A DNA stretch of 64,000 nt from VXNF01 sp965116465. Lineage in GTDB: Bacteria > Actinomycetota > Acidimicrobiia > Acidimicrobiales > CATQHL01. The notes under the pieces are model-generated. The model saw only the letters and a list, made by a program, of their open reading frames with translations. It was not told the origin of the DNA and made no database searches. The stretch covers positions 1-64,000 of the forward strand of contig OZ220687.1 in NCBI GenBank assembly GCA_965116465.1. Reading direction: 5' to 3'. Positions 1-6,986 of this stretch are shown piece by piece. The translations under genes and the position numbers were made by a program. Every line of letters starts with the position of its first letter. The first letter of the stretch is position 1.

Positions 1-267
1 TGCGAGGGTCTGGCGCGCATCGGTTGGCACGTGGATCCTCCGAAAGGCACGATGTTTGTCTGGGCGCCGATCCCCGAGGCCTACCGCCACATGGACTCGG
101 TCGAATTCGCCTCCTTCCTGGTCACCGAGGCGGGTGTGGCCACCTCGCCGGGCGGTGGGTTCGGGCCCGGGGGCGAGGGCCACGTTCGCTTCGCTCTCAT
201 CGAGAACGAGCAGCGCATCGGCCAGGCGGTCCGCAACCTGCGCAAGGCCCTGGTTGACCTCGGCTGA
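1..267 (+). CDS. Class I/II aminotransferase, C-terminal part (partial)
   Basis: The gene enters from the left edge, so only its last 88 codons are seen. The reading frame is open from base 1 and contains a segment PPKGTMFVWAPIP followed by a glycine-rich GGGFGPGGEGHVRFAL stretch. This is the small-domain end of PLP-dependent fold-type I aminotransferases; the PKGTMFVW segment resembles LL-diaminopimelate/alanine aminotransferase relatives. The PLP lysine lies outside the window, so the substrate cannot be assigned. The stop lies 7 bases before the phosphofructokinase start, suggesting co-transcription. Confidence 0.75.
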   Translation, partial: CEGLARIGWHVDPPKGTMFVWAPIPEAYRHMDSVEFASFLVTEAGVATSPGGGFGPGGEGHVRFALIENEQRIGQAVRNLRKALVDLG

Positions 268-274
268 GTCCCCT

Positions 275-1306
275 GTGCGCCTCGGCATCCTGACCGGTGG
301 CGGCGACTGCCCGGGACTGAACGCCGTGATCCGCGCGGTGGTGCTGCACGGCGCCAGGCGCTGGGGGGACGAGGTTCTGGGCTTCCGGGACGGTTGGCGG
401 GGGGTCACCGAGGACGATGCGCTCCCCGTCACCCCCGAGCGTGCCTCGAGGATCCTGTCCCGCGGGGGCACGATCCTGGGCACCTCGCGCATCCAGCCGT
501 ACATGAGCGACGACGGCCCGGGCCGCGTGGTCGAGGTGCTGGCCCGCCGGGGCGTGACGGCACTGATCGTCGTGGGCGGGGAGGGAACCCTGAGTGTGGC
601 GCACAGGCTGCACAGCGACCTCGGCGTGGCCCTCGTGGGCGTGCCCAAGACCATCGACAACGACGTCGGCGGCACCCAGGTGACCTTCGGCTTCGAGACG
701 GCGGTGCAGACCGCCACCGACGCCATCGACCGGCTGCACACCACCGCCGAGTCGCACAACCGGGTGATGGTGGTGGAGGTGATGGGGCGCCACGCCGGCC
801 ACGTGGCGCTGTGGGCGGGGATCGCCGGCGGCGCGGCCGCCATCCTCGTGCCGGAACGGCCCTTCGATATCGCCGCGATCGCCGCAGAGCTGCACAGCCT
901 GCACGAGACCGGCGCGCGGTCCTCGGTCGTGGTCGTGGCCGAGGGGGCCCGTCCGGTCGCGGGAACGCTGGAGGTGCCCGTACCCCACCTCGACGCGTAC
1001 GGGCACGTCCGTCTCGGCGGCATCGGCGCCATCGTGGCCTCGGAGATCGAACGGCGCACCGGCCTGGAGACCCGCATCACCGTGCTGGGCCACACCCAGC
1101 GCGGCGGCACCCCGACCGCCTTCGACCGCGTGCTGTGCAGCGCCTTCGGCGTGGCGGCGGTGGACGCCGTCCACGCAGGCGCGTTCGGCCAGATGGTGGC
1201 GGTCACCGCCGGAAGGATCGCGCTGGTCCCCCTCGGCGAGGCCACCGCGGCGCTGAAGCCGATTCCCGACGGGCTCTGGGAGGTGGCGGAGGCCTGTCGG
1301 TCCTAG
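275..1306 (+). CDS. pfkA: 6-phosphofructokinase
   Basis: 343 residues, the usual length of a bacterial PFK. It phosphorylates fructose 6-phosphate in glycolysis. Visible motifs are GGGDCPGLNA (residues 8-17), GGEGT (101-105), PKTIDND (124-130, with the catalytic Asp128) and MGRHAGH. In the phosphate-donor site Gly104 is the residue of ATP-dependent enzymes. The following loop has Lys125 where E. coli has Gly124, a Gly/Lys combination I recall from streptomycete ATP-PFKs. The GTG start at 275 sits just before the first core strand (RLGILTGGG). The stop codon overlaps the convergent lipoprotein gene's stop, sharing the bases CTAG. Confidence 0.93.
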   Translation: MRLGILTGGGDCPGLNAVIRAVVLHGARRWGDEVLGFRDGWRGVTEDDALPVTPERASRILSRGGTILGTSRIQPYMSDDGPGRVVEVLARRGVTALIVVGGEGTLSVAHRLHSDLGVALVGVPKTIDNDVGGTQVTFGFETAVQTATDAIDRLHTTAESHNRVMVVEVMGRHAGHVALWAGIAGGAAAILVPERPFDIAAIAAELHSLHETGARSSVVVVAEGARPVAGTLEVPVPHLDAYGHVRLGGIGAIVASEIERRTGLETRITVLGHTQRGGTPTAFDRVLCSAFGVAAVDAVHAGAFGQMVAVTAGRIALVPLGEATAALKPIPDGLWEVAEACRS

Positions 1307-1932
1307 GGCCGCCAAGCGGAGCCCGGCGGACCCAGCGAGGCGTAGTGCACGCGCCCCACCGGCGCCTCCACGTCACCCTCGTCGGTGGGCAGGGCGCGGG
1401 GCTCGCCCTCGATGAGCACCCAGAGCCAGTCCACGCCGGGAAGCTCGGTCGCGGTGAAGACCAACTGGGCGATCGCCAGGCTCTGGAGCGCGCCCTCGAT
1501 CTGCTCCAGCGTCCCCTCGGCGAGATTCACCTGCAGAACGCCGTTGGTGAGATCGCTGCCGAGGATCACCGTCTCGGCGGGAATGACCGATGTGAGCCCT
1601 GTGGAGGCCTCCTCCTCGGTCGGGCCCTCGATGAGCGCGTCGAGGGCTGCCACCAGGCCGGCGGGCGTGGCCAGTTCTCGCTCGACGGGCTCGCTCAGAC
1701 CCTCGCCGTCGACGAAGTAGAGGTAGACGCTCTGGCGCGGTACCGGGGCCTCGGTGGAGGTCGTGGTCGTGGAGGGGATGGCCAGTTCCTCGGGGAGCGC
1801 CGAGGCGTCCAGGACGCGCGGCGCCGGATCCTGCGGCACGCCGCACGCCGCCGTCAGCACCAGCAACCCGAGGCTCGCCAGGTGCCTGCGGACAGGCCGT
1901 CGCGCGGGTTGCCGTGGCCGCGCGAACTTCAC
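1303..1932 (-). CDS. GerMN-domain lipoprotein, short LpqB-like
   Basis: 209 residues. The N-terminus has basic residues, a hydrophobic stretch and Cys30 in LTAAC, an imperfect lipobox, so it is probably an exported lipoprotein. After a Ser/Thr-rich linker comes a GerMN-type domain (about residues 65-185; VYLYFVDGEGL, then GVLQVNLAEG). It is the third gene of an mtrA-mtrB operon and its GTG start overlaps the mtrB stop (GTGA). In actinobacteria that position is held by LpqB, which modulates MtrAB signalling, but LpqB is usually over 500 residues with a C-terminal propeller. Here only the GerMN part exists. The LpqB assignment rests on synteny plus domain and is moderately sure. Confidence 0.75.
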   Translation of the reverse strand: MKFARPRQPARRPVRRHLASLGLLVLTAACGVPQDPAPRVLDASALPEELAIPSTTTTSTEAPVPRQSVYLYFVDGEGLSEPVERELATPAGLVAALDALIEGPTEEEASTGLTSVIPAETVILGSDLTNGVLQVNLAEGTLEQIEGALQSLAIAQLVFTATELPGVDWLWVLIEGEPRALPTDEGDVEAPVGRVHYASLGPPGSAWRP

Positions 1933-3308
1933 AACTCCACCACCGGGAGTGCGACCACGAAGCAGGCGCCCGAGGAGCCGTCGGCCCGGTCGGTCACGCG
2001 GATCGAGCCACCGTGCAGGCGGACGTGTTCGGCGACGAGTGCCAGTCCGAGCCCCGTGCCGCTGAAGCGCCCCCCCGAGGTGTACCGGCTGCCGCGGGAG
2101 AAGCGGTCGAAGATGACGGCGCGATCCTCGGGGGCCACACCGGGTCCGGCGTCGATCACGGAGATCTCCACCACCGAATCGGATCGCGCCACGTGGATGT
2201 CAGTGGCGCCGCCGGCGTGGTTGTCCGCGTTCTCCAGCAGGTTCGCCATGACCTGCGCCAGTCGCCGCCTGTCGGCGCGCAGCACCAGGCCGTCGGTGCC
2301 GGGTTCCCGTGTGACGCGCGGCGCGTGGCCGGCGGCGCGGACCGCCTGCTGGACGAATTCGATGATCTCGAATTCCTCCAGCTCCAGGGCCGCGGCCCCG
2401 ACGTCGTAGCGGGAGATCTCCAGCAGGTCGGCGACGAGTTGCTTGAAGTGCTCGAGGTCCGCGCTGAGCAGGTTGAGGGCCATCTGGGAGCGGACCGGCA
2501 ACTCGGCCTCGCGCTTGCGGAGAACCTCCAGCGAGGCGGTCAGGGTCATCAGCGGCGAGCGCAGCTCGTGGCTGACGTTCGAGGCGAAGCGGGCGTCCCG
2601 CTCGATGCGGTCCTGCAGGGCGCTGGCCATCTGGTTGAATGAGCGGGAGAGCCGCTCCAGATCGGGGTCGGCGCCCTCGAGTCGGGTGTTGAGGTCGCCG
2701 GCGGCGATGGCCTCGGCCGCCTCACCGATGTCGGTGAGCGGCTGCACCGCACGCTGCGCCGCCCAGATGCCGATGCCGATTCCGACCAGCACCGTGATGG
2801 CGCTGCCGGTGAGAAGCGCGATCAGCAGCGAGCTGAGGATGGCGGCGATGTCGTCCAGCGGCACGGCCTCGTAGTAGGCGGCGTCGATGTCGAAGTAGGG
2901 GATTCCGATGACGGCGAAGGGGGTTTCCCCCACGACGTAGCGCATCTGCGCGGCGCGGCCCCCCGCCACCGTGTCCTTGAGGCGCGGGTCGATCTGCGGT
3001 TCGCTGAACTCCACGGGATTGGCCGAGAGCCAGAGGTCTCCGAAGCGGAGGACCGGGCGGGCGCCGAGCGGTGTGTAGAGGTTCTGCAGCAGGTCGCGCA
3101 GCTCCTGCTCGGTCGTCTCGGCGTCGATGAGCCGGCTCACCTGCGTGGCGTTGAACGCGACGCGTGCGAGCGACGTCTCCTGCCGGCGGTTCAGCAGGTT
3201 GTCCCGCGTCAGCTCGTAGGTGATGAGCGACAGACCTGCGGCGAGCACGAGGGCCCCGAGACCGAACACGAGGCTGACGCGCAGCCTGAGCGAGACGCGC
3301 GCGGCCAC
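1929..3308 (-). CDS. mtrB: Sensor histidine kinase, MtrB-like
   Basis: 459 residues from a GTG at 3308, five bases after the mtrA stop. Order of parts: transmembrane helix about 8-30, an extracytoplasmic sensor region, second transmembrane helix about 150-175, HAMP segment, then HisKA with the H-box SNVSHELRSPL (phospho-acceptor His247) and a HATPase domain with N-box NLLENADNH, G1 DAGPGV and G2 GTGLGLA. All catalytic motifs are intact. With the MtrA-type regulator upstream and the GerMN lipoprotein downstream it matches the actinobacterial MtrAB-LpqB system, which senses envelope or osmotic state and affects division and wall genes. The symbol rests on the neighbouring regulator. Confidence 0.88.
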   Translation of the reverse strand: MAARVSLRLRVSLVFGLGALVLAAGLSLITYELTRDNLLNRRQETSLARVAFNATQVSRLIDAETTEQELRDLLQNLYTPLGARPVLRFGDLWLSANPVEFSEPQIDPRLKDTVAGGRAAQMRYVVGETPFAVIGIPYFDIDAAYYEAVPLDDIAAILSSLLIALLTGSAITVLVGIGIGIWAAQRAVQPLTDIGEAAEAIAAGDLNTRLEGADPDLERLSRSFNQMASALQDRIERDARFASNVSHELRSPLMTLTASLEVLRKREAELPVRSQMALNLLSADLEHFKQLVADLLEISRYDVGAAALELEEFEIIEFVQQAVRAAGHAPRVTREPGTDGLVLRADRRRLAQVMANLLENADNHAGGATDIHVARSDSVVEISVIDAGPGVAPEDRAVIFDRFSRGSRYTSGGRFSGTGLGLALVAEHVRLHGGSIRVTDRADGSSGACFVVALPVVEL

Positions 3309-3313
3309 GATGG

Positions 3314-3994
3314 CTACGGCTGCAGCTTGTACCCCTCGCCGCGAACGGTCACGACGTGGCGGGGATTGGCGGGGTCGGACTCGATCTTGGTCCGGAGGCG
3401 CCGGATGTGCACGTCCACGAGGCGACTGTCGCCGAAGTAGTCGTAGCCCCAGATCCGTTCCAGCAGCACCTCGCGGCTGAGCGTTCGCCCGGGACTGGAG
3501 GCCAACTCCACCAGCAGCCGGAGCTCGGTCTTGGTGAGATCGATCTCCTCGCCGCTGCGGCGCACAATGCCCTCCTCGGAGAAGACCTCCAGATCGGAGA
3601 AGATGAAGTTCGTGAGCGAGCCCTCGGCGGTGCGGGTCCGGCGCAGCAACGCCCGGATGCGTGCCGAGAGCTCCTTGGGCGCGAACGGCTTGGTGAGGTA
3701 GTCGTCCGCGCCGGCCTCCAGCCCGGCGACGATGTCGTGGGTGTCCTCCCGGGCGGTCACCATGACGATGGGAACGTTGCTGATCCGCCGCAGGGAGCGG
3801 CACACCTCGAACCCGTCCACTCCCGGCAGCATGATGTCGATCAGCACCACGTCGGTGGGTTCTCGCCGGAAGATGCCCAGCGCGGCCTCCCCGTTGGAGG
3901 ATTCCTCCACCTCCCAGCCTTCATCCTCGAGGGCGAGCCGCAGGGAGGTACGGATTCGCTCGTCGTCCTCCACGGTCAGGATGCGCGTCGCCAT
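3314..3994 (-). CDS. mtrA: OmpR-family response regulator, MtrA-like
   Basis: 226 residues from the ATG at 3994; an in-frame ATG at 4003 is the alternative. The receiver domain has acidic residues VEDD, phospho-acceptor Asp53 in VLIDIMLPG, and KPF. The winged-helix DNA-binding domain ends with DSRLVDVHIRRLRTKIE and TVRGEGYKL, closely matching mycobacterial MtrA as I remember it. It is the first gene of mtrA-mtrB-lpqB-like. The essential actinobacterial MtrA controls cell wall and division genes, which is fitting beside a dcw cluster, but targets here are inference. Confidence 0.9.
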   Translation of the reverse strand: MATRILTVEDDERIRTSLRLALEDEGWEVEESSNGEAALGIFRREPTDVVLIDIMLPGVDGFEVCRSLRRISNVPIVMVTAREDTHDIVAGLEAGADDYLTKPFAPKELSARIRALLRRTRTAEGSLTNFIFSDLEVFSEEGIVRRSGEEIDLTKTELRLLVELASSPGRTLSREVLLERIWGYDYFGDSRLVDVHIRRLRTKIESDPANPRHVVTVRGEGYKLQP

Positions 3995-4033
3995 GGGCAC
4001 CATGCTGCCCCAATTCGGAGGTCGCTGTCGTGC

Positions 4034-4888
4034 TCAGAGCCCGCCGGCGACCCCGTCGGGCTCTCCTCCGGGCGGCCAGGCCCTCAACTCGGTCAGAAGC
4101 TCGGTGAGATCCGCCGCCACGCCGGGCGCCGCGGCCACGACGAATCCGACGGTGTCGGAGCCGGGGGCACCGGGAGGGGCCAGCAGCGGGCTCCGGGTGA
4201 CCGCGCCGGCTTCGGAGGCGATGAGGCTGCCCGCCGCGTGGTCCCAGGGCTTGAGCCGGTACTCGTAGTAGGCGTCCACCCGGGCGCAGGCCACCGAGCA
4301 GAGGTCCAGGGCGGCCGAACCCATCCTGCGGATGTCGCGCACCCGGCCGAGGAGACCCGCCACCACGGCGCCCTGATGGTTCCGATCCGCCTCGTCGTAG
4401 CCGAAGCCGGTGGCGACGAGGGCCGACCGGAGTTCGGAGGTGCCACTGACCAGCAACGGCTCGTCGTTGCGCAGAGCCCCGCCGCCGAGCGCCGCCGAGA
4501 AGACCTCGCCGTGCAGCGGATCCACGACCGCGCCGGCCAGGGGCCGGCCGGCGCGTGCCGCCGCCACCGAGACCGCGTAGCCGGGGTGCCCGTAGACGAA
4601 GTTCGTGGTGCCGTCGATGGGATCGATGAACCAGGTGATCCCCGAGGCGCCGGGCCTGGAGGCCCCTTCCTCGCCCACGATCCCGTCGTCGGGCCGGGCG
4701 CGGCCCAGGCGCGACGTGATCAGGGACTCCGCGGCGCGATCCGCCGCGGTCACCAGGTCGGTCCGGGAGGACTTCGTGGCGACGGCGGCGATCCGGCCAT
4801 GGTGTTCGGCGACCTCGCCGGCGGCCTCGGAGGCCAGTTCGACGGCGAGTTGCCGGAGAGCCTCGTGGTCGACGTCTCCCGGGCTCAC
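4034..4888 (-). CDS. Inositol monophosphatase family phosphatase
   Basis: 284 residues. A Mg-dependent phosphatase with all family motifs: VGEEG, WFIDPIDGTTNF (metal-binding Asp residues), RMGSAALDL, and KPWDHAAGSLI near the C-terminus. The family includes inositol-1-phosphatase, histidinol-phosphatase and fructose-1,6-bisphosphatase; the sequence alone does not fix the substrate. Inositol phosphate is plausible because actinobacteria need inositol for mycothiol, and mshD is in this window. Histidinol phosphate is also plausible because no hisN or hisJ is seen with the his genes here. The GTG start at 4888 overlaps the upstream stop (GTGA) and is preferred over the in-frame ATG at 4951. Confidence 0.88.
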   Translation of the reverse strand: MSPGDVDHEALRQLAVELASEAAGEVAEHHGRIAAVATKSSRTDLVTAADRAAESLITSRLGRARPDDGIVGEEGASRPGASGITWFIDPIDGTTNFVYGHPGYAVSVAAARAGRPLAGAVVDPLHGEVFSAALGGGALRNDEPLLVSGTSELRSALVATGFGYDEADRNHQGAVVAGLLGRVRDIRRMGSAALDLCSVACARVDAYYEYRLKPWDHAAGSLIASEAGAVTRSPLLAPPGAPGSDTVGFVVAAAPGVAADLTELLTELRAWPPGGEPDGVAGGL

Positions 4889-5196
4889 CGGGAGCGCCGG
4901 CGGCCGAGCCGCCGGCCGATCCCGGGATTCGCCCGCGGGGCACTTCGCCACTCGTGCATGGCGCGCAACGTGAGCGAGGTGACGATGGCGACGCCGGAGG
5001 CGCTCGCCACAGCGCCCACGAGCGTGCCGACCCCGAGTTGCCAGCCGCAGTCTCCCGAGCAGCTCACGTCCACGAGGGCGTAACCGATCAACACACCGCA
5101 GACCCCCGCCAGGAGGATCGCAAGGGTTGCGACGACTCGCGCACGGCGTCCCGGCAGCGCCGAGCGGGGCGTCGCACTGCCCTCGGGGCCACTCAC
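4885..5196 (-). CDS. Small two-helix membrane protein, unknown
   Basis: 103 residues from a GTG at 5196, placed 7 bases after a TAGCAT -10 element; an ATG at 5226 is also in frame. Two hydrophobic segments (VVATLAILLAGVCGVLIGYA and LGVGTLVGAVASASGVAIVTS) flank a short loop with two cysteines (SCSGDCGW), and the C-terminus is strongly basic. I recognise no family. It is translationally coupled to the inositol-phosphatase-family gene by a GTGA overlap, which is the main argument that it is real. Confidence 0.6.
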   Translation of the reverse strand: MSGPEGSATPRSALPGRRARVVATLAILLAGVCGVLIGYALVDVSCSGDCGWQLGVGTLVGAVASASGVAIVTSLTLRAMHEWRSAPRANPGIGRRLGRRRSR

Positions 5197-5203
5197 CCGG
5201 ACC

Positions 5204-5209
5204 ATGCTA
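5204..5209 (-). promoter_or_regulatory. -10 element TAGCAT, leaderless start of the small membrane protein
   Basis: TAGCAT on the minus strand ends 7 bases before the GTG at 5196, so transcription should begin at or next to the start codon. No convincing -35 was seen. It is divergent from the dinB promoter 40 bases away. Confidence 0.55.
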
Positions 5210-5248
5210 GGACGCCGCGCCACCATCGCACCGGTGCCGGGCGCGCCC

Positions 5249-5254
5249 TAGCGT
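5249..5254 (+). promoter_or_regulatory. -10 element TAGCGT, leaderless start of dinB
   Basis: TAGCGT ends 6 bases before the dinB ATG. No ribosome binding site fits in between, consistent with a leaderless message. I see no LexA-type box between the two divergent genes. Confidence 0.6.
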
Positions 5255-5260
5255 GGCACC

Positions 5261-6490
5261 ATGCCGCAACTCGGTGCGGCCAACGTGCTGCACGTGGACA
5301 TGGATGCCTTCTTCGCCGCGGCGGAGGTGCTGCGACGCCCCGAGTTGGCCGGCCGGCCGGTGATCGTGGGGGGAACCGGCGACCGGGGCGTCGTGGCCGC
5401 AGCCTCCTACGAGGCCCGCCGGTTCGGCGTCCACTCGGCGATGCCCACCCGGCGCGCCCGCGCGCTGTGCCCCGGAGGCGTGTTCCTGCAGGCCGACCAC
5501 GGGTACTACCGCGAACTCAGCGGCAGGATCATGGAGTTGTTCGACACCTTCACCCCCCTGGTCGAGGCGTTGTCGCTGGACGAGGCGTTCCTGGATGTGA
5601 CCGGTGCCAGGCGCCTGTTCGGGGCACCGGTCGAGATCGCCCGGAAGATCCGGGCCACCTTGGCGGATACCGAGGGCCTCACCTGCTCGGTGGGTGTCGC
5701 TCCCAACAAGCTGCTGGCCAAGCTGGCCTCCGAGCAGGCCAAGCCGCAGGCCACCGCGGCCGGCGTGCGTCCGGGCCCGGGCGTGGTCGCCGTGGAGCCG
5801 GCGGAGGCGGAGGCGTTCCTGCACCGGCTACCCGTGCGGTCGCTGCCGGGCGTCGGGCCGGCCACGCTGCGCCGGCTGGGTGACCTGGGTGCGGGGACGG
5901 TCGGCGAGTTGGCGGCGCTGCCGACGGACACTCTCGTGGCCGCCTTCGGCAGGACGCACGGGCGCCGTCTCGCCGAACTCGCCGAGGCGCATGACCCCCG
6001 GCCCGTCGTCGCCTGGCGTGCCCCGAAGTCGCTCAGCAGCGAGGTGACGTTTCCGCGGGACATCTCGGAGCGGGCCGCCCTGCGGGTCGAGCTGGTACGG
6101 CAGGCCGACGCTCTGGCCGCTCGCCTGCGGGAGGCCGGCTGCGTCGCCGGAACCGTCGTGTTGAAGCTGCGCTTCGGCGACTTCCGGACGGTGACCCGAT
6201 CGCGAACGTTGCCGCGGGCGACCGCGCACGCCCCGCACATCGCGCGGGCGGCTCGGCACCTTCTGGAGTCGCTGGAGGTCGATGCCGGGGTGCGGCTCCT
6301 GGGACTCGGCGCCGGCAGCCTGTCGGTCGGCGGCGGCGAGCAGCTCACCCTGGACGAGGCCGCCGGGGCGCCCGCCTCGGCGCTCGACGACGCCCTCGAC
6401 GAGCTGAGGACCCGGTTCGGCTCGCAGGTCATCGCCCCCGCCGGCGCGCGTTCGCCGGTACCGCCGGAGGGAACCGAACGCGCTCGATGA
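5261..6490 (+). CDS. dinB: DNA polymerase IV (Y-family translesion polymerase)
   Basis: 409 residues, typical of Pol IV. The palm motif HVDMDAFFAAAE carries the metal ligands Asp13 and Asp15 and the steric-gate Phe18. SLDEAFLDV gives the second catalytic pair Asp107-Glu108. The thumb helix-hairpin-helix region has SLPGVGPATLRRLG and the little-finger domain follows. The last residues are not a clear beta-clamp motif; QLTLDE near residue 365 is a candidate. It should copy damaged templates with low fidelity. It is transcribed alone. Confidence 0.95.
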   Translation: MPQLGAANVLHVDMDAFFAAAEVLRRPELAGRPVIVGGTGDRGVVAAASYEARRFGVHSAMPTRRARALCPGGVFLQADHGYYRELSGRIMELFDTFTPLVEALSLDEAFLDVTGARRLFGAPVEIARKIRATLADTEGLTCSVGVAPNKLLAKLASEQAKPQATAAGVRPGPGVVAVEPAEAEAFLHRLPVRSLPGVGPATLRRLGDLGAGTVGELAALPTDTLVAAFGRTHGRRLAELAEAHDPRPVVAWRAPKSLSSEVTFPRDISERAALRVELVRQADALAARLREAGCVAGTVVLKLRFGDFRTVTRSRTLPRATAHAPHIARAARHLLESLEVDAGVRLLGLGAGSLSVGGGEQLTLDEAAGAPASALDDALDELRTRFGSQVIAPAGARSPVPPEGTERAR

Positions 6491-6596
6491 GTGTGTATGC
6501 GTTGTGGCGGAGCGCCGCGTGTGCGAGACTTGGGAGAGTCGGCCGGTCATCGATCGGCCGATGGAACCGGTGTCGGACGTGAAGGGAGCGAGGCCC

Positions 6597-6980
6597 GTGC
6601 CGCTGTCGGAGGACGAGCAACGGATTCTCAGCGAGATCGAGGCGAACCTCTACGAGACAGATCCGGAATTGGCCGAAGAGGTTCGTTCCACCACGGTGTT
6701 CCGCCACGGATTCCGGAACCTGAGGCGGTCGGTCCTGGGATTCATCGCCGGCATCGTCTTCATGATCTTCACGCTGTCGACATCGTTCTGGCTTTCGTTC
6801 GTGGGCTTTCTCATCATGCTGGCTTCCGCGATGTTCTTCGAGCGCAATGCGCGCCTGGTCGGCAAGGCCGGCCTGCAGCAGATCTCGCGCAATCCCCTCA
6901 GCGGCGCCTGGCGGGACGACAGCGGTACGCCGGGCCAGCGGATGCGCGACCGCTTCAACCGCGACCAGCGAGGCGACTGA
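6597..6980 (+). CDS. DUF3040 membrane protein
   Basis: 127 residues. It begins with PLSEDEQRILSEIEANL, the signature of the actinobacterial DUF3040 family, followed by two close transmembrane segments (about 45-85, FIAGIVFMIFTLSTSFWLSF and a second) and a basic tail. The GTG at 6597 is chosen because family members start directly at PLSE and a purine-rich GAAGGGAG lies about 10 bases upstream. The function of the family is unknown; members are small inner-membrane proteins often near division genes. Confidence 0.85.
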   Translation: MPLSEDEQRILSEIEANLYETDPELAEEVRSTTVFRHGFRNLRRSVLGFIAGIVFMIFTLSTSFWLSFVGFLIMLASAMFFERNARLVGKAGLQQISRNPLSGAWRDDSGTPGQRMRDRFNRDQRGD

Positions 6981-6986
6981 GACCGA

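Noticed and set aside
275..1306. Pyrophosphate-dependent phosphofructokinase
   Set aside because: Lys125 (PKTIDND) is PPi-like, but the donor-site residue is Gly104 (GGEGT) rather than Asp, the pattern of ATP enzymes in actinobacteria.
197..1315. Long open frame antisense to pfkA (and similar antisense frames throughout)
   Set aside because: In DNA this GC-rich, frames opposite real genes stay open; the products are His/Gly/Arg-rich low-complexity strings with no family motif.
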